Positions 37,077-45,411 of a DNA stretch of 64,000 bases are shown in pieces. The notes under the pieces were generated by a model. That model made no database searches. It was not told the DNA's origin and saw only the letters and a list, made by a program, of their open reading frames with translations. Source of the stretch: Streptomyces tuirus (lineage in GTDB: Bacteria > Actinomycetota > Actinomycetes > Streptomycetales > Streptomycetaceae); contig NZ_AP023439.1 of the NCBI RefSeq assembly GCF_014701095.1, positions 980,001 through 1,044,000 of the forward strand, given 5' to 3'. How positions within the stretch are numbered: the stretch's first letter is position 1; every line of letters starts with the position of its first letter. A program made the translations under genes and the position numbers.

Positions 37077-38194
37077 GCCGCGTCCGCCCGCTCCGCGGCC
37101 GACAGGCCGGCCAGGGCGGCGGACACCGCGGCCGAGGCCCTCAGGTCGAGCCGGGCGCTCGTGCCGCGGGCGCGGTGCCGGAGTTCGTCGGCGGCCAGGG
37201 ACAGGAGCTGGGGCAGCAGGTCGGTGCAGCGGCGCGCCACCCAGCCGGTGCCGGCCGTGGCCAGCCACCACAGGCTCGCGGACGTCGACGGGACGGGGAA
37301 TTCGGGCTCGGGCGAGGGCGCGGGCCCCGTGGCGAGGCCCCGCTCGGCGAGCAGTGTGTGGAAGCGCAGGGCGAGTTGCCGGTGCCCGCGTTCTCCGGGG
37401 TGCAGCCGGTCCGCGCTCCACAGGGCACGGTCGATGGTCCAGTCGCCCTCGCACGCGTGCAGGTGCAGCGCCTCGTACCGCTCGGACAGGGCGTGCACCA
37501 CGGTGTTCACGGCCCGTTGCCGCCGGGCAAGCGGGGCGGCGAGGGCCCCCGGCAGGCCGAGCATCGTGCCCGGGTCGGGCAGGCACGCGGTGAGCAGGAG
37601 CGCCCCCTCCCCGGCGCAGGCCGCGTACACCTGGTCGAGCCGGGCGGCCACGGCCCGGATGTCGAAGGTGCAGCGCAGGGTGTCGTTGACGCCGACGACG
37701 ACGGACACGAGGTCGGGCCGCAGCTCCAGCGCTTCGGGCAGCTGCCGCTCCAGCACGTCCCGGGTCTGTGAGCCGCTCACCGCGAGGTTGGTGAACCCGG
37801 CCGGCTGCTCCGCGAGCCCGTCCGCGAGCAGCGCGGCCCAGCCGCGCCACGCCCCGTCACCGACGGGGTCCCCCACGCCCTCGGTGAGCGAGTCACCGAG
37901 CGCCACGAACCGCAGCGGCCCGTCGAACCGCGCGCATCCGTCCAAGCGCGGGGGCCCCTCGACCCGCGAGGATCCCTCCACCCTCGGGGGTCCCTGGACC
38001 CGTGGCAGTCCCTCGACCCGCAGGGGTCCCTCCACGCCCGAGGATCTCTCGACACTCAGGGGTCCCTCGCCCCGCAGAGATCCCTCGACCCGCAGGGGTC
38101 CCTCGACACGCAGAGGTCCCTCGACCCGCGACGACCCCCCGACCCTCGGGAATCGCTCAATCCACGAGCATCCCTCGACCCACCGAGGTCTCAC
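37073..38194 (-). CDS. SGNH/GDSL hydrolase with N-terminal hexapeptide repeats
   Basis: A 373-residue probable esterase. Residues ~2-92 are tandem VEGPLR-like hexapeptides. The catalytic domain follows: block I FVALGDSLTEG (Ser), block II-like NLAVSGSQTRD, block III VVVGVNDTLR (Asn), and block V SADRLHPGERGH (Asp, His). There is no signal peptide, which is odd for a repeat-tailed esterase. The GTG at 38194 overlaps the glycosyltransferase stop as GTGA, with a GGGGGT site; a start after the repeats is possible. It is the third gene of an operon with two glycosyltransferases, so the substrate may be a glycolipid acyl group. Confidence 0.82.
   Translation of the reverse strand: MRPRWVEGCSWIERFPRVGGSSRVEGPLRVEGPLRVEGSLRGEGPLSVERSSGVEGPLRVEGLPRVQGPPRVEGSSRVEGPPRLDGCARFDGPLRFVALGDSLTEGVGDPVGDGAWRGWAALLADGLAEQPAGFTNLAVSGSQTRDVLERQLPEALELRPDLVSVVVGVNDTLRCTFDIRAVAARLDQVYAACAGEGALLLTACLPDPGTMLGLPGALAAPLARRQRAVNTVVHALSERYEALHLHACEGDWTIDRALWSADRLHPGERGHRQLALRFHTLLAERGLATGPAPSPEPEFPVPSTSASLWWLATAGTGWVARRCTDLLPQLLSLAADELRHRARGTSARLDLRASAAVSAALAGLSAAERADAA
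37918..38188 (-). repeat. 18-bp minisatellite (about 15 copies) in the SGNH hydrolase N-terminus
   Basis: On the plus strand the consensus unit is GGTCCCTCGACCCGCAGG. Units are degenerate but keep the 18-base phase, so the reading frame is preserved. On the minus strand they encode V-E-G-P/S-x-R hexapeptides. Confidence 0.9.
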
Positions 38195-39384
38195 GCCACA
38201 CCCCCGGGCACGAACGGCCGGCCCGGGCGCGCCGGGACGGCCGCGTCGTGCGCGGCGAGGAACGCGTCGACCGCCGCGTCCCAGCCGAAGCACTCCGCAC
38301 GCGCGCGTGCCGCCTCGCGCCGGTCCGCCTCAAGGCGTTCCAGCAGCAGGGCCACGGCGTCCGCGAACGCCTCCCCGTGGTCCGCGGCGACGGCCCCGGC
38401 GGAGCCGATCACCTCCGAGAGCGCGGACGACGCGCTCGCCACCACCGGCGTGCCGCAGGCCATGGCCTCCAGCGCGGCGAGCCCGAAGGTCTCGGCGGGC
38501 CCCGGTGCCAGGGCCACGTCGGCGGACGCCTGGAGCGCGCCGAGCAGCCCGCGGTCGGAGACGTGCCCGAGGAAGGTGACCGGCAGGCCGCTCTCGCGTG
38601 CCCGCTGTTCGAGCCGGGGGCGCAGCGGACCGTCCCCGGCCACGACCAGCACGGCCCGCCGCCCGCGCCGCCGCAGCGCCTCCAGGGCGTCCAGCGCCGT
38701 GCCGGGCCGCTTCTCCACGGACAGCCGCGAGCACATCACGAGCAGTGTCTCGTCCTCGCGCGCGTGCCGGGCCCGGGTGTCCGGGTCGCGCAGCGCCGGG
38801 TGCCGCCGCACCAGGTCGACGCCGAGCGGCGCCCGGACGACGTTGCGGGCCCCGATCCGCACGAACTCCCGCTCGGCGAACTCGGTGGTGCACACCACGC
38901 GCGAGTACGTGTGGGCCGTACGGGCGTTGAGGGCGTCGGCGGCGCGCCGGGCGGCTCCCTCGGGCACGCCCCAGGTGCGCAGCACCCCGTCGGCCGTCTC
39001 GTGGGAAACCATCACCGACGGGACCCGGGCGCGCCGCGCCCACCTGCCGGTCCACCTCAGGGTCGTACGGTCGGACACCTCCAGCCGGTCCGGCGCGAGC
39101 TCCTCCAGAAGCCGGGCGACCCGCCGCCGGCCGGCGAGGACGCGGTAGCCGCCGGTGCCGGGCAGTAGCGGCCCGGGGAGGGTGATCACCCGCCCCTGCT
39201 CGGTCTCGCGGTCGCTCATGCGCTCGCCGGGGATCACGAGGACGGGTTCGTGTCCCGCGGCCTTGAAGCCCTTGCCGAGTTCGCGCAGCGCGGTGCGCAG
39301 TCCGCCGGACGAGGGGGCGACGAAGTTGGCGACCCGGACGATCCGCAGCGCCTCGCGGCCGCCGCCGGGGCGGGAGTCGCTCAT
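38191..39384 (-). CDS. GT4 family glycosyltransferase
   Basis: A 397-residue GT-B glycosyltransferase. N-terminal NFVAPSSGGLRTALRELGKG is the acceptor-side GG motif. The C-terminal donor domain has SRLSVEKRPGTALDALE, VVAGDGPLRPRLEQ, VTFLGHVSDR and the EX7E region PAETFGLAALEAMACGTPVV. GT4 enzymes of this kind use GDP-mannose or UDP-sugars on the cytoplasmic face. Its ATG overlaps the stop of the next glycosyltransferase as ATGA, so the two are coupled. Confidence 0.92.
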   Translation of the reverse strand: MSDSRPGGGREALRIVRVANFVAPSSGGLRTALRELGKGFKAAGHEPVLVIPGERMSDRETEQGRVITLPGPLLPGTGGYRVLAGRRRVARLLEELAPDRLEVSDRTTLRWTGRWARRARVPSVMVSHETADGVLRTWGVPEGAARRAADALNARTAHTYSRVVCTTEFAEREFVRIGARNVVRAPLGVDLVRRHPALRDPDTRARHAREDETLLVMCSRLSVEKRPGTALDALEALRRRGRRAVLVVAGDGPLRPRLEQRARESGLPVTFLGHVSDRGLLGALQASADVALAPGPAETFGLAALEAMACGTPVVASASSALSEVIGSAGAVAADHGEAFADAVALLLERLEADRREAARARAECFGWDAAVDAFLAAHDAAVPARPGRPFVPGGVA

Positions 39385-40508
39385 GCCGCCACCGCCGTAC
39401 GGCGTCCGGCGAGCACCTTCGTGTAGTGCCCGATCAGCCGGTCGCCCACGGCCGCCCAGGTACGGCCCTCGACTGTGGCGCGTCCTTCGGCGCCGTAGGC
39501 GGCCCGCACCCCGGGATCGGCGGCGAGGGACCGCACCGCGTCCCGCACCGCGGTCGCGTCGCGCGGCGGCACGAGCAGCCCGGTGTGCCCGTGGGCGACC
39601 AGGTCCAGCGGTCCGCCCGCGGCGGGCGCCAAGACCGGCAGGCCGCTGGCCATGGCCTCCTGGACCGTCTGGCAGAAGGTCTCGAAGGGGCCCGTGTGGG
39701 CGAAGACGTCGAACGAGGCGAAGACCCGGGCGAGGTCGTCACCGGTGCGCCGGCCGAGGAAGACGGCGCCGGGCAGGGCCTGTTCCAGGCCGGGCCGACT
39801 GGGGCCGTCGCCGGTGATCACGACCCGGACGCCCTCCAGGCCGCAGACGCCGGCGAGGAGTTCGACCTGCTTCTCGGGGGCGAGCCGGCCGACGTAGCCG
39901 ACGATCAGCTCGCCGTTCGGGGCGAGTTCGCGGCGCAGGGCCTCGTCGCGCCGGTCGGGCCGGAAACGCTCGGTGTCGACGCCGCGCGGCCACAGCTCGA
40001 CCCGGGGCACGCCGTGGGTCTCCAGGTCGTGCAGGGCGGCGCTGGACGGGGCGAGGGTGAGGTCGGCGGCGCCGTGGACGGAGCGGATGCGCCGCCAGGC
40101 GGCGGCCTCTCCGGCGCCCATGTAGGTGCGGGCGTAGCCGGCCAGATCGGTCTGGTAGACGGCGACGGCGGGGATGCCGAGCCGGGCGGCGGCGGCCATG
40201 CCGCGTACGCCGAGGACGAAGGGGCTGGCGAGGTGGACCACGTCGGCACGGTGCTCGACGAGGGTGGCGGCCAGGCGGCGGCTGGGGAGGGCGACGCGGA
40301 CCTGGGGGTAGCCGGGGAGCGGGAGGGAGGGGACGTGGACGACGGGGCACGGCGCGAAGGCGTCGGGCTTGTGCCCGGGCGCGGGGGCCGGGGCGACGAC
40401 GACGGGGGCGTGACCGCGATCGACGAGGTGCCGGGCGGTCTGGAGCGCGCAGTGGGCCACGCCGTTCACGTCGGGGGGAAAGGATTCGGTCACGATGACG
40501 ACACGCAT
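39381..40508 (-). CDS. GT4 family glycosyltransferase, MgtA-like alpha-mannosyltransferase
   Basis: 375 residues. N-terminal VTESFPPDVNGVAHCALQTA, then VYQTDLAGYARTYMGAG, the donor-site stretch VGYVGRLAPEKQVELLAGV, ITGDGPSRPGLE, and EX7E in GPFETFCQTVQEAMASGLPV. These match actinobacterial GDP-mannose-dependent MgtA, which mannosylates glucuronosyl-diacylglycerol. It is first in a three-gene overlapping operon with a second GT4 and the SGNH hydrolase, suggesting a membrane glycolipid product. Confidence 0.9.
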   Translation of the reverse strand: MRVVIVTESFPPDVNGVAHCALQTARHLVDRGHAPVVVAPAPAPGHKPDAFAPCPVVHVPSLPLPGYPQVRVALPSRRLAATLVEHRADVVHLASPFVLGVRGMAAAARLGIPAVAVYQTDLAGYARTYMGAGEAAAWRRIRSVHGAADLTLAPSSAALHDLETHGVPRVELWPRGVDTERFRPDRRDEALRRELAPNGELIVGYVGRLAPEKQVELLAGVCGLEGVRVVITGDGPSRPGLEQALPGAVFLGRRTGDDLARVFASFDVFAHTGPFETFCQTVQEAMASGLPVLAPAAGGPLDLVAHGHTGLLVPPRDATAVRDAVRSLAADPGVRAAYGAEGRATVEGRTWAAVGDRLIGHYTKVLAGRRTAVAA

Positions 40509-40694
40509 ACCGGTGTTGTCGCCGTGCCGGACGTGGTCGCGTCAACGTGGATCTGTCCGGACGAGGAACGTCCTATGAGCGTTCTGAGGTGCACCCGCGC
40601 AGGTCAGGGGGTGGCCATGCCCTCCTGGCCCGCGGGTCACCCCGAGTTCACCCTCAAGGCGCGAATCCGCCCCCGCCTTCCCTCGGGAAGGGGG

Positions 40695-42113
40695 TCACAC
40701 AGCGGTCTCCCCGGGACCGATCCGGCTGCGTACGGCCGTCTGCACCTCGGCCTCCTCGGCCGGGTCGGCGGCGAGCCGGCGCAGGCGCTCGACGACGCGG
40801 GCGTCTCCCGTCTCGGCGTGCCGGGCGGCGATCTCCCGGGTGGTCTCCTCGCAGTCCCACAGGCACTCGACGGCGAAACCGGTGGCGAAGGAGGGGTCGG
40901 TGGCGGCGAGGGCCCGGGCGGCCCGGCCGCGCAGATGGGAGGAGGCGGTCTCGCGGTAGACATGGCGCAGTACGGGGGCGGCGCAGGCGATGCCGAGCCG
41001 TCCGGTGCCGTCCACCAGCGTCCACAGGGTCGGCGCGTCGGGGCCTTCGCCCCGTACGGCCTCCCGTAGCGCCGCGAGGACCAGGTCGCGGTCCGGGACT
41101 CCGCCCCGGCAGGCGAGGACGCGGCCGGCGGCGGCACCGAGCACGTCGGGCCGCCGGGCCCAGCCACGGGCCCGGTCCACCGCGGCCGGCGAGCGCATCC
41201 GTTCGAAGGCGTCGACGGCGGCGTCCACGACGAGTGTCGAGCCGGTGGCCACGGCGCCCTCGATCAGGTCGAGGGCCTCCGGATCGTTGCCGTCAGCGAG
41301 GTACCTGAGGGCCGTGCAGCGGGCTCCGTCGGTGCCGTCCTGCGCGGCCCGGACGATCTCGGCCCGGTCCTCGGGGCCCGCCACAGCGGTCAGGCAGCGG
41401 GCGGCCGGCACATGGAGGGCGGCACCCCGCTCGATGCCCTGCTGGGCCCATTCGAAGACGGCTTGCACGCTCCACCCCGGGCGGGGGCCGGACGGCCGCA
41501 TCTGCCGCTGCCAGCGGTCGAACGAGCCCGTCTCGTGGGCGGCACGCACGCGTGCGGCGACGGATGCGCGCGGATCCTCGGCCCACAGCCGCCACGGCCG
41601 GGGCTCGAAGGCGTCCCGGACGGTGGCGGCCAGCTCGGCATCGCCCTCCGGGTCCGCGGGGAACCGGGCGAGGACGGGTGCGGCGAGGGCGCGCAGTCCC
41701 GCGTCGTCGTCCCTGAGGGCCAGTTCGTCGAGGGCCCAGGCCCAGTTGGAGCCGTGGGCGGCGTACCTGCGCAGCAGTTCGAGGGCGTCCCGCCTGCCGT
41801 AGGAGGCGAGGTGGCCGAGGACGGCGAGGGCGAGTCCGGTGCGTGACTCCTCGCCGTCGAGGACGTCCTCGGCGCAGAAGAGATGGGCCTCGACCTCGTC
41901 CAGCTCGCCGTTCAGGTCGAGGAAGAGGCGGGCGTAGTAGAGGGAGCGGTTCTCCACCTGCCAGTCGTGGCGGGGGTCGCGCAGCACACAGTGGTTCAGC
42001 GCCGCCAGGGCCTCGGGGCGTGGGGCGGTGAGCGCGTGCAGCGTGCCGTCGCCGCGGCCCCGCTGAAGCAGGCCGAGCAGCGTACCGCTGGGCGCTATGA
42101 CCGGATCGAACAT
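40695..42113 (-). CDS. HEAT-repeat (PBS-lyase-like) protein
   Basis: 472 residues, almost entirely alpha-helical, with repeated helix pairs of the HEAT/PBS-lyase kind (RCTALRYLADGNDPEALDLI, RGRAARALAATDPSFATGFA, TREIAARHAETGDARVVERL). Such solenoids are protein-binding scaffolds; no enzyme motif is visible. The ATG at 42113 is placed by TGTGAGG nine bases upstream; a GTG at 42128 lies within that site. A short hairpin, CTTCCC-TC-GGGAAG (about 40677-40690), lies just past the stop. Confidence 0.8.
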   Translation of the reverse strand: MFDPVIAPSGTLLGLLQRGRGDGTLHALTAPRPEALAALNHCVLRDPRHDWQVENRSLYYARLFLDLNGELDEVEAHLFCAEDVLDGEESRTGLALAVLGHLASYGRRDALELLRRYAAHGSNWAWALDELALRDDDAGLRALAAPVLARFPADPEGDAELAATVRDAFEPRPWRLWAEDPRASVAARVRAAHETGSFDRWQRQMRPSGPRPGWSVQAVFEWAQQGIERGAALHVPAARCLTAVAGPEDRAEIVRAAQDGTDGARCTALRYLADGNDPEALDLIEGAVATGSTLVVDAAVDAFERMRSPAAVDRARGWARRPDVLGAAAGRVLACRGGVPDRDLVLAALREAVRGEGPDAPTLWTLVDGTGRLGIACAAPVLRHVYRETASSHLRGRAARALAATDPSFATGFAVECLWDCEETTREIAARHAETGDARVVERLRRLAADPAEEAEVQTAVRSRIGPGETAV

Positions 42114-42414
42114 GGGAAACAGCCTCACATCAAGCGTCGACGCAACCGGGGACGTGTAACTACCTGGCCGCGCGACAACACGTCGGAGAGCCCGCCGTTT
42201 CCTGCTTGCTGTAGACCATCTTCCTCTGCCTCTCGTCGGTGGCCCTTGCGGACCGCGTCACGGCCCGCGCGGTGCGGCAACTCCTGCCCAGCCATCACGT
42301 CCGTGAACCACGTCGTCATGATGACTCGGCACTCTCGTCTGCCGCGACCGAAATTTCGGCGGCCCTGTACCGCCTCCCCCGTTTTCTGTGTTTTTCCTGG
42401 TCAGACCTGTCGGT
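42114..42414. other. Spacer between ankyrin and HEAT genes, with a 12-bp palindrome
   Basis: No gene is seen. A perfect palindrome CCGAAATTTCGG lies at 42348-42359, related to the site upstream of the conservon. A T-rich tract (CCGTTTTCTGTGTTTTTCC) follows on the plus strand. The promoter of the HEAT gene should be here. Confidence 0.45.
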
Positions 42415-42807
42415 TCAGTGCTCGCCGAACAGTTCGAGCAATTCCGTCCGGCCGAACATCCGGGCGGTGTCGACCGCCGAGGGCGTGCCGGCGGACGGGT
42501 CGGCGCCGCCCTCCAGAAGGGCCTTGATCACGTCCGTTTCGCCCTTGAAGACCGCTCCGGCGAGCGGGGTCTGGCCCCGGTCGTTGATCCGGTCGGCCTC
42601 GGCACCGCGCTCCAGCAGTGCGCGCACCGCGTCGGAGTGGCCGTGGTAGGCGGCGAGCATCACGAGCGAGTCGCCCCGGTCGTTGGTGAGGTTGGCCGGA
42701 ACACCCGCGTCGACGTACGCCACGAGGGCCTCGGTCTGTCCCCGCCGGGCCAGATCGAAGACCTTGGTCGCGAGCTCCACGACCTCGGGGTCGGGGACTT
42801 CGGTCAT
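42415..42807 (-). CDS. Ankyrin-repeat protein, 130 residues
   Basis: A small soluble protein built of about three ankyrin repeats: NDRGDSLVMLAAYHGHSDAV, NDRGQTPLAGAVFKGETDVI, and a degenerate last repeat ending ARMFGRTELLELFGEH. Function is presumably protein binding. ATG 42807 is preferred because MTEVPDPEVVELATKVFDLA begins the folded domain; GGAGAGG lies upstream at slightly long spacing. It is divergent from smeA. Confidence 0.85.
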   Translation of the reverse strand: MTEVPDPEVVELATKVFDLARRGQTEALVAYVDAGVPANLTNDRGDSLVMLAAYHGHSDAVRALLERGAEADRINDRGQTPLAGAVFKGETDVIKALLEGGADPSAGTPSAVDTARMFGRTELLELFGEH

Positions 42808-43105
42808 CGGACGGACCGCCTCTCCACTACGCATCGCCTCCGGTGCGTACGCCTGCGAGGGGCGCAGCCGTACGAGTGAATCGCCAGGGTACTGGCTCGC
42901 GCGGCACATGACCCGATGTGCCCGAGGTAAAGATCAGCACAGATCCGGACAAGCGCAACAGCCCGGCTCCACCGGGCACGTGACCACTCCGCTACACGGG
43001 GGAAATCGCCAGAATTTCACCCAGTTGCACCTTTTATCGTATGGATACATCCTGTGAGCCTGGAAGTACTCATGGTGACTGTCCCCGCGAACCAGGAGAA
43101 CTCAA

Positions 43106-43300
43106 ATGATCCTCTCCATCTCAGGCGTGGTCCTGCTCGGCATCGTCGTCTTCATCTTCTTCCGCAAGGACGGACTGAAGGCGTCGCATGCCGTGGTCGC
43201 CATGCTGTTCGGCTTCTATCTGGCGAGTACGGCCATCGCTCCGAGCATCAAGGCGGGCGGCGAGAGCCTGGCGAGCCTTCTGGGCGGAATCAAGTTCTGA
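43106..43300 (+). CDS. smeA: Sporulation small membrane protein SmeA
   Basis: A 64-residue two-helix membrane protein: ISGVVLLGIVVFIFF, a KDGLKASH loop, then AVVAMLFGFYLASTAIA. It closely resembles S. coelicolor SmeA, which localises to sporulation septa and targets the FtsK-like SffA there. AGGAG lies seven bases before the ATG. It is followed by sffA with 52 bases between, matching the known smeA-sffA operon. The S. coelicolor operon is sporulation-specific and whi-dependent; no WhiA-type GACAC motif is obvious just upstream here. Confidence 0.92.
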   Translation: MILSISGVVLLGIVVFIFFRKDGLKASHAVVAMLFGFYLASTAIAPSIKAGGESLASLLGGIKF

Positions 43301-43352
43301 CAACCCCGTTCCCCGTACGCAGCACGCCCGTACGCACTCACTGGAGGCAGTA

Positions 43353-45056
43353 GTGGCCCGGCGCCCCCTCCCCCGCATTCTGAGCAACGGCAGCGCGCAG
43401 CTCGCCCGGAGCCGGGAGCTGGCCCGGACGGCCGCCGACAGCGCCACGGACGTCCTCCACCCGCTGATCACGATCACGCGGGGTCTGCGCCGGCTGGCAG
43501 CGGCCGGGCGGCGCAGATGGGCCGAGACCCCCAAGGAGAGACGGGGGGCGCTGCTGTTCCTGGTGGCCTCCGTGATCCTGGTCGTGGCGCTGGTGCCGTA
43601 CGGACCGCTGCTCGCCGCCATCACCCTGATGGCGGCGGCGGCCTGGCAGGGCCGGGACCGCTCTCCGGCGGCTTCCGACGGGCCCGACGAGTCGCAGAGC
43701 CAGCGGCTGAAGTCGCTGTACGAGGCGCTCGTGCCGTACTTCTCCGCCGCCGAGGACCCCGAGCCGCTGTACTCCCACGGCGGCGCGTGGGACAAGGCCT
43801 TCCCCACCTACGCCTTCGACGGCGGCGGCCGGATCTCCCAGCTGGTCGTCCGCTACCCGGCGTACTTCACCGACGGCGAGGCCGAGGCCCGCGCCCGGAT
43901 CGAGCACCTCCTCGCGGCCAAGTCGGGCCGGGGCCGCGAATACCACTTCACGTGGGACGAGGAGGGCAACCAGTTGACGGTCGGTGTGCTCCTGCCGCTG
44001 CCCGTCGACATCGCCGCCCAGCGTTTCGTCACCACCCCCGGCGAGACGGTTCTCGGCTTCACCGACCCCACCCGGGTCCAGCGCACCCTCCCCCTCACCT
44101 TCGGGGAGAAGCAGCGGGACGTGCCGCCGGTCGTCTGGCGCACGGGCCTGCGCTCCACCGAGCCGCACCTGCTGGCGCTCGGCCAGCCGGGCAGCGGCAC
44201 CTCCACCCTGCTGCGGTCCATCGCCCTGCAGGCCCTGCTCCACGGCGACGTGGTGATCGTCGACGGCGGGGGCACCGGCGAGTACGCGTGCCTGACCGGC
44301 AGGGACGGCGTCCTGGCCGTCGAAGCCGGGCTGGCCGGGGTCACGGCCAGTCTGGAGTGGGTGGCGACCGAGACGGAGCGCCGCCTCATCGCCGCCAACC
44401 AGGCCCACCAGGCGGGCGACCCGCCGCCCGACGACACCAAGCGCCCGCTGTGGGTCCTCCTCGACCGTCCGACGGCGTTCACCCACCTGGCGACGGCGGA
44501 CGGCCGCAAGGATCCGCAGTCCCTCCTCCAGGTCCCCCTCCGGCACGGCCGCCCGGCGAACGTGACGGTGGTCGTGGCCGACCAGCTGGACAGCCTGGAC
44601 GCCCTCAGCGAGCCGGTACGCCAGCACACCCGCGCCCACGTGGTCCTGGGCCCGGCAACGGCGGAACAGCTCGAGTCGGTCCTGGGCGCGCCCCCGCACA
44701 CGACACCGATCGACGAGCTCCCACCCGGCCGCGGCTACGCCCGGCTGGGCAGCGGCCCGGTCCACCGCCTCCAGGTCCCCGCCACGCCGAACCCCTACGA
44801 CGACGCCACGCCCGACGCCCTGTGCGAGGCGGTCCTGGACCTTCTCCCGCCGCGCACCACCCCGGCGGACGGGGAGACGATCCCGGAGCAGGACCAGTCG
44901 GAGGGCGGGCCGGAGCCGGTACCGGCGGAGGGGGAACCGGAATCGGTGCCGCCGGCTCCGGAGACGCCGGAATCAAAGCCGCAGCCGACTCCCGTCCTGA
45001 CCGTGACCGAGGAACCCCTGCCGAACCCGGTACCGGTACTGACCAAGGAGAAGTAG
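43353..45056 (+). CDS. sffA: SpoIIIE/FtsK-like ATPase SffA
   Basis: A 567-residue membrane-anchored FtsK-related protein for DNA segregation at sporulation septa. Two hydrophobic segments lie at ~65-98, followed by a linker and RecA-like domain. The Walker A position reads GQPGSGTS (277-284), with Thr where Lys is expected, so ATPase activity is doubtful. Walker B-like WVLLDRP follows. The C-terminal ~65 residues are Pro/Glu-rich and disordered. The GTG at 43353 is set by GGAGG; a longer in-frame reading covers smeA in another frame. Confidence 0.9.
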   Translation: MARRPLPRILSNGSAQLARSRELARTAADSATDVLHPLITITRGLRRLAAAGRRRWAETPKERRGALLFLVASVILVVALVPYGPLLAAITLMAAAAWQGRDRSPAASDGPDESQSQRLKSLYEALVPYFSAAEDPEPLYSHGGAWDKAFPTYAFDGGGRISQLVVRYPAYFTDGEAEARARIEHLLAAKSGRGREYHFTWDEEGNQLTVGVLLPLPVDIAAQRFVTTPGETVLGFTDPTRVQRTLPLTFGEKQRDVPPVVWRTGLRSTEPHLLALGQPGSGTSTLLRSIALQALLHGDVVIVDGGGTGEYACLTGRDGVLAVEAGLAGVTASLEWVATETERRLIAANQAHQAGDPPPDDTKRPLWVLLDRPTAFTHLATADGRKDPQSLLQVPLRHGRPANVTVVVADQLDSLDALSEPVRQHTRAHVVLGPATAEQLESVLGAPPHTTPIDELPPGRGYARLGSGPVHRLQVPATPNPYDDATPDALCEAVLDLLPPRTTPADGETIPEQDQSEGGPEPVPAEGEPESVPPAPETPESKPQPTPVLTVTEEPLPNPVPVLTKEK

Positions 45057-45061
45057 CCAGG

Positions 45062-45087
45062 GGCCGGGGGCCACAAGGCCCCCGGCC
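45062..45087. terminator. Terminator after sffA
   Basis: A perfect 11-bp all-GC stem (45062-45072 with 45077-45087) closes an ACAA loop, beginning six bases after the sffA stop. Confidence 0.85.
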
Positions 45088-45411
45088 TCGGGCCACAGGG
45101 CCGCCAGCCTCGGATCAGAGCCCCCCGGCCTCGGGTCAGGGGTTCCGCCAGCCCGGCGGGCCACGGGTGCCGGCCACGGGCCGCGGGTCACGGTGCCAGC
45201 CTCGGGCCACGGGCCCACCGGTGCTGGCCTAGGGCACGGGGCACGGGTCACCGGCGCCAGCCACGGGCACGGGGCGCGGGGCGCGGGGCCAGCCACGAGC
45301 CACGGGCCACCGGTGCCGGCCTCAAGCCACGCGCCCGGGCCGCTGGCCCCAGGCCCGGGCCCAGGCCGCTGGCCGCCGGACGGCACACCCCGGCAGCCAC
45401 CCCGTCGCCCC
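45088..45411. repeat. GC-rich irregular repeat cluster between sffA and the MocR gene
   Basis: Short variants of GCCACGGG, GGTGCCGGCC and CCAGCCTCGG recur about ten times without a fixed period. Open frames on either strand through it are low-complexity. It separates two convergent genes, and I see no gene in it. Confidence 0.6.

Noticed and set aside
37918-38188. CRISPR array
   Set aside because: Units are only 18 bases, contiguous without unique spacers, in frame within a gene, and there are no cas genes.
43106-45056. Integrative element transfer module (SpdB-like small membrane protein plus TraB/FtsK-like ATPase)
   Set aside because: No integrase, replication gene, att site or Kor regulator nearby; size, order and sequence fit the chromosomal smeA-sffA pair.
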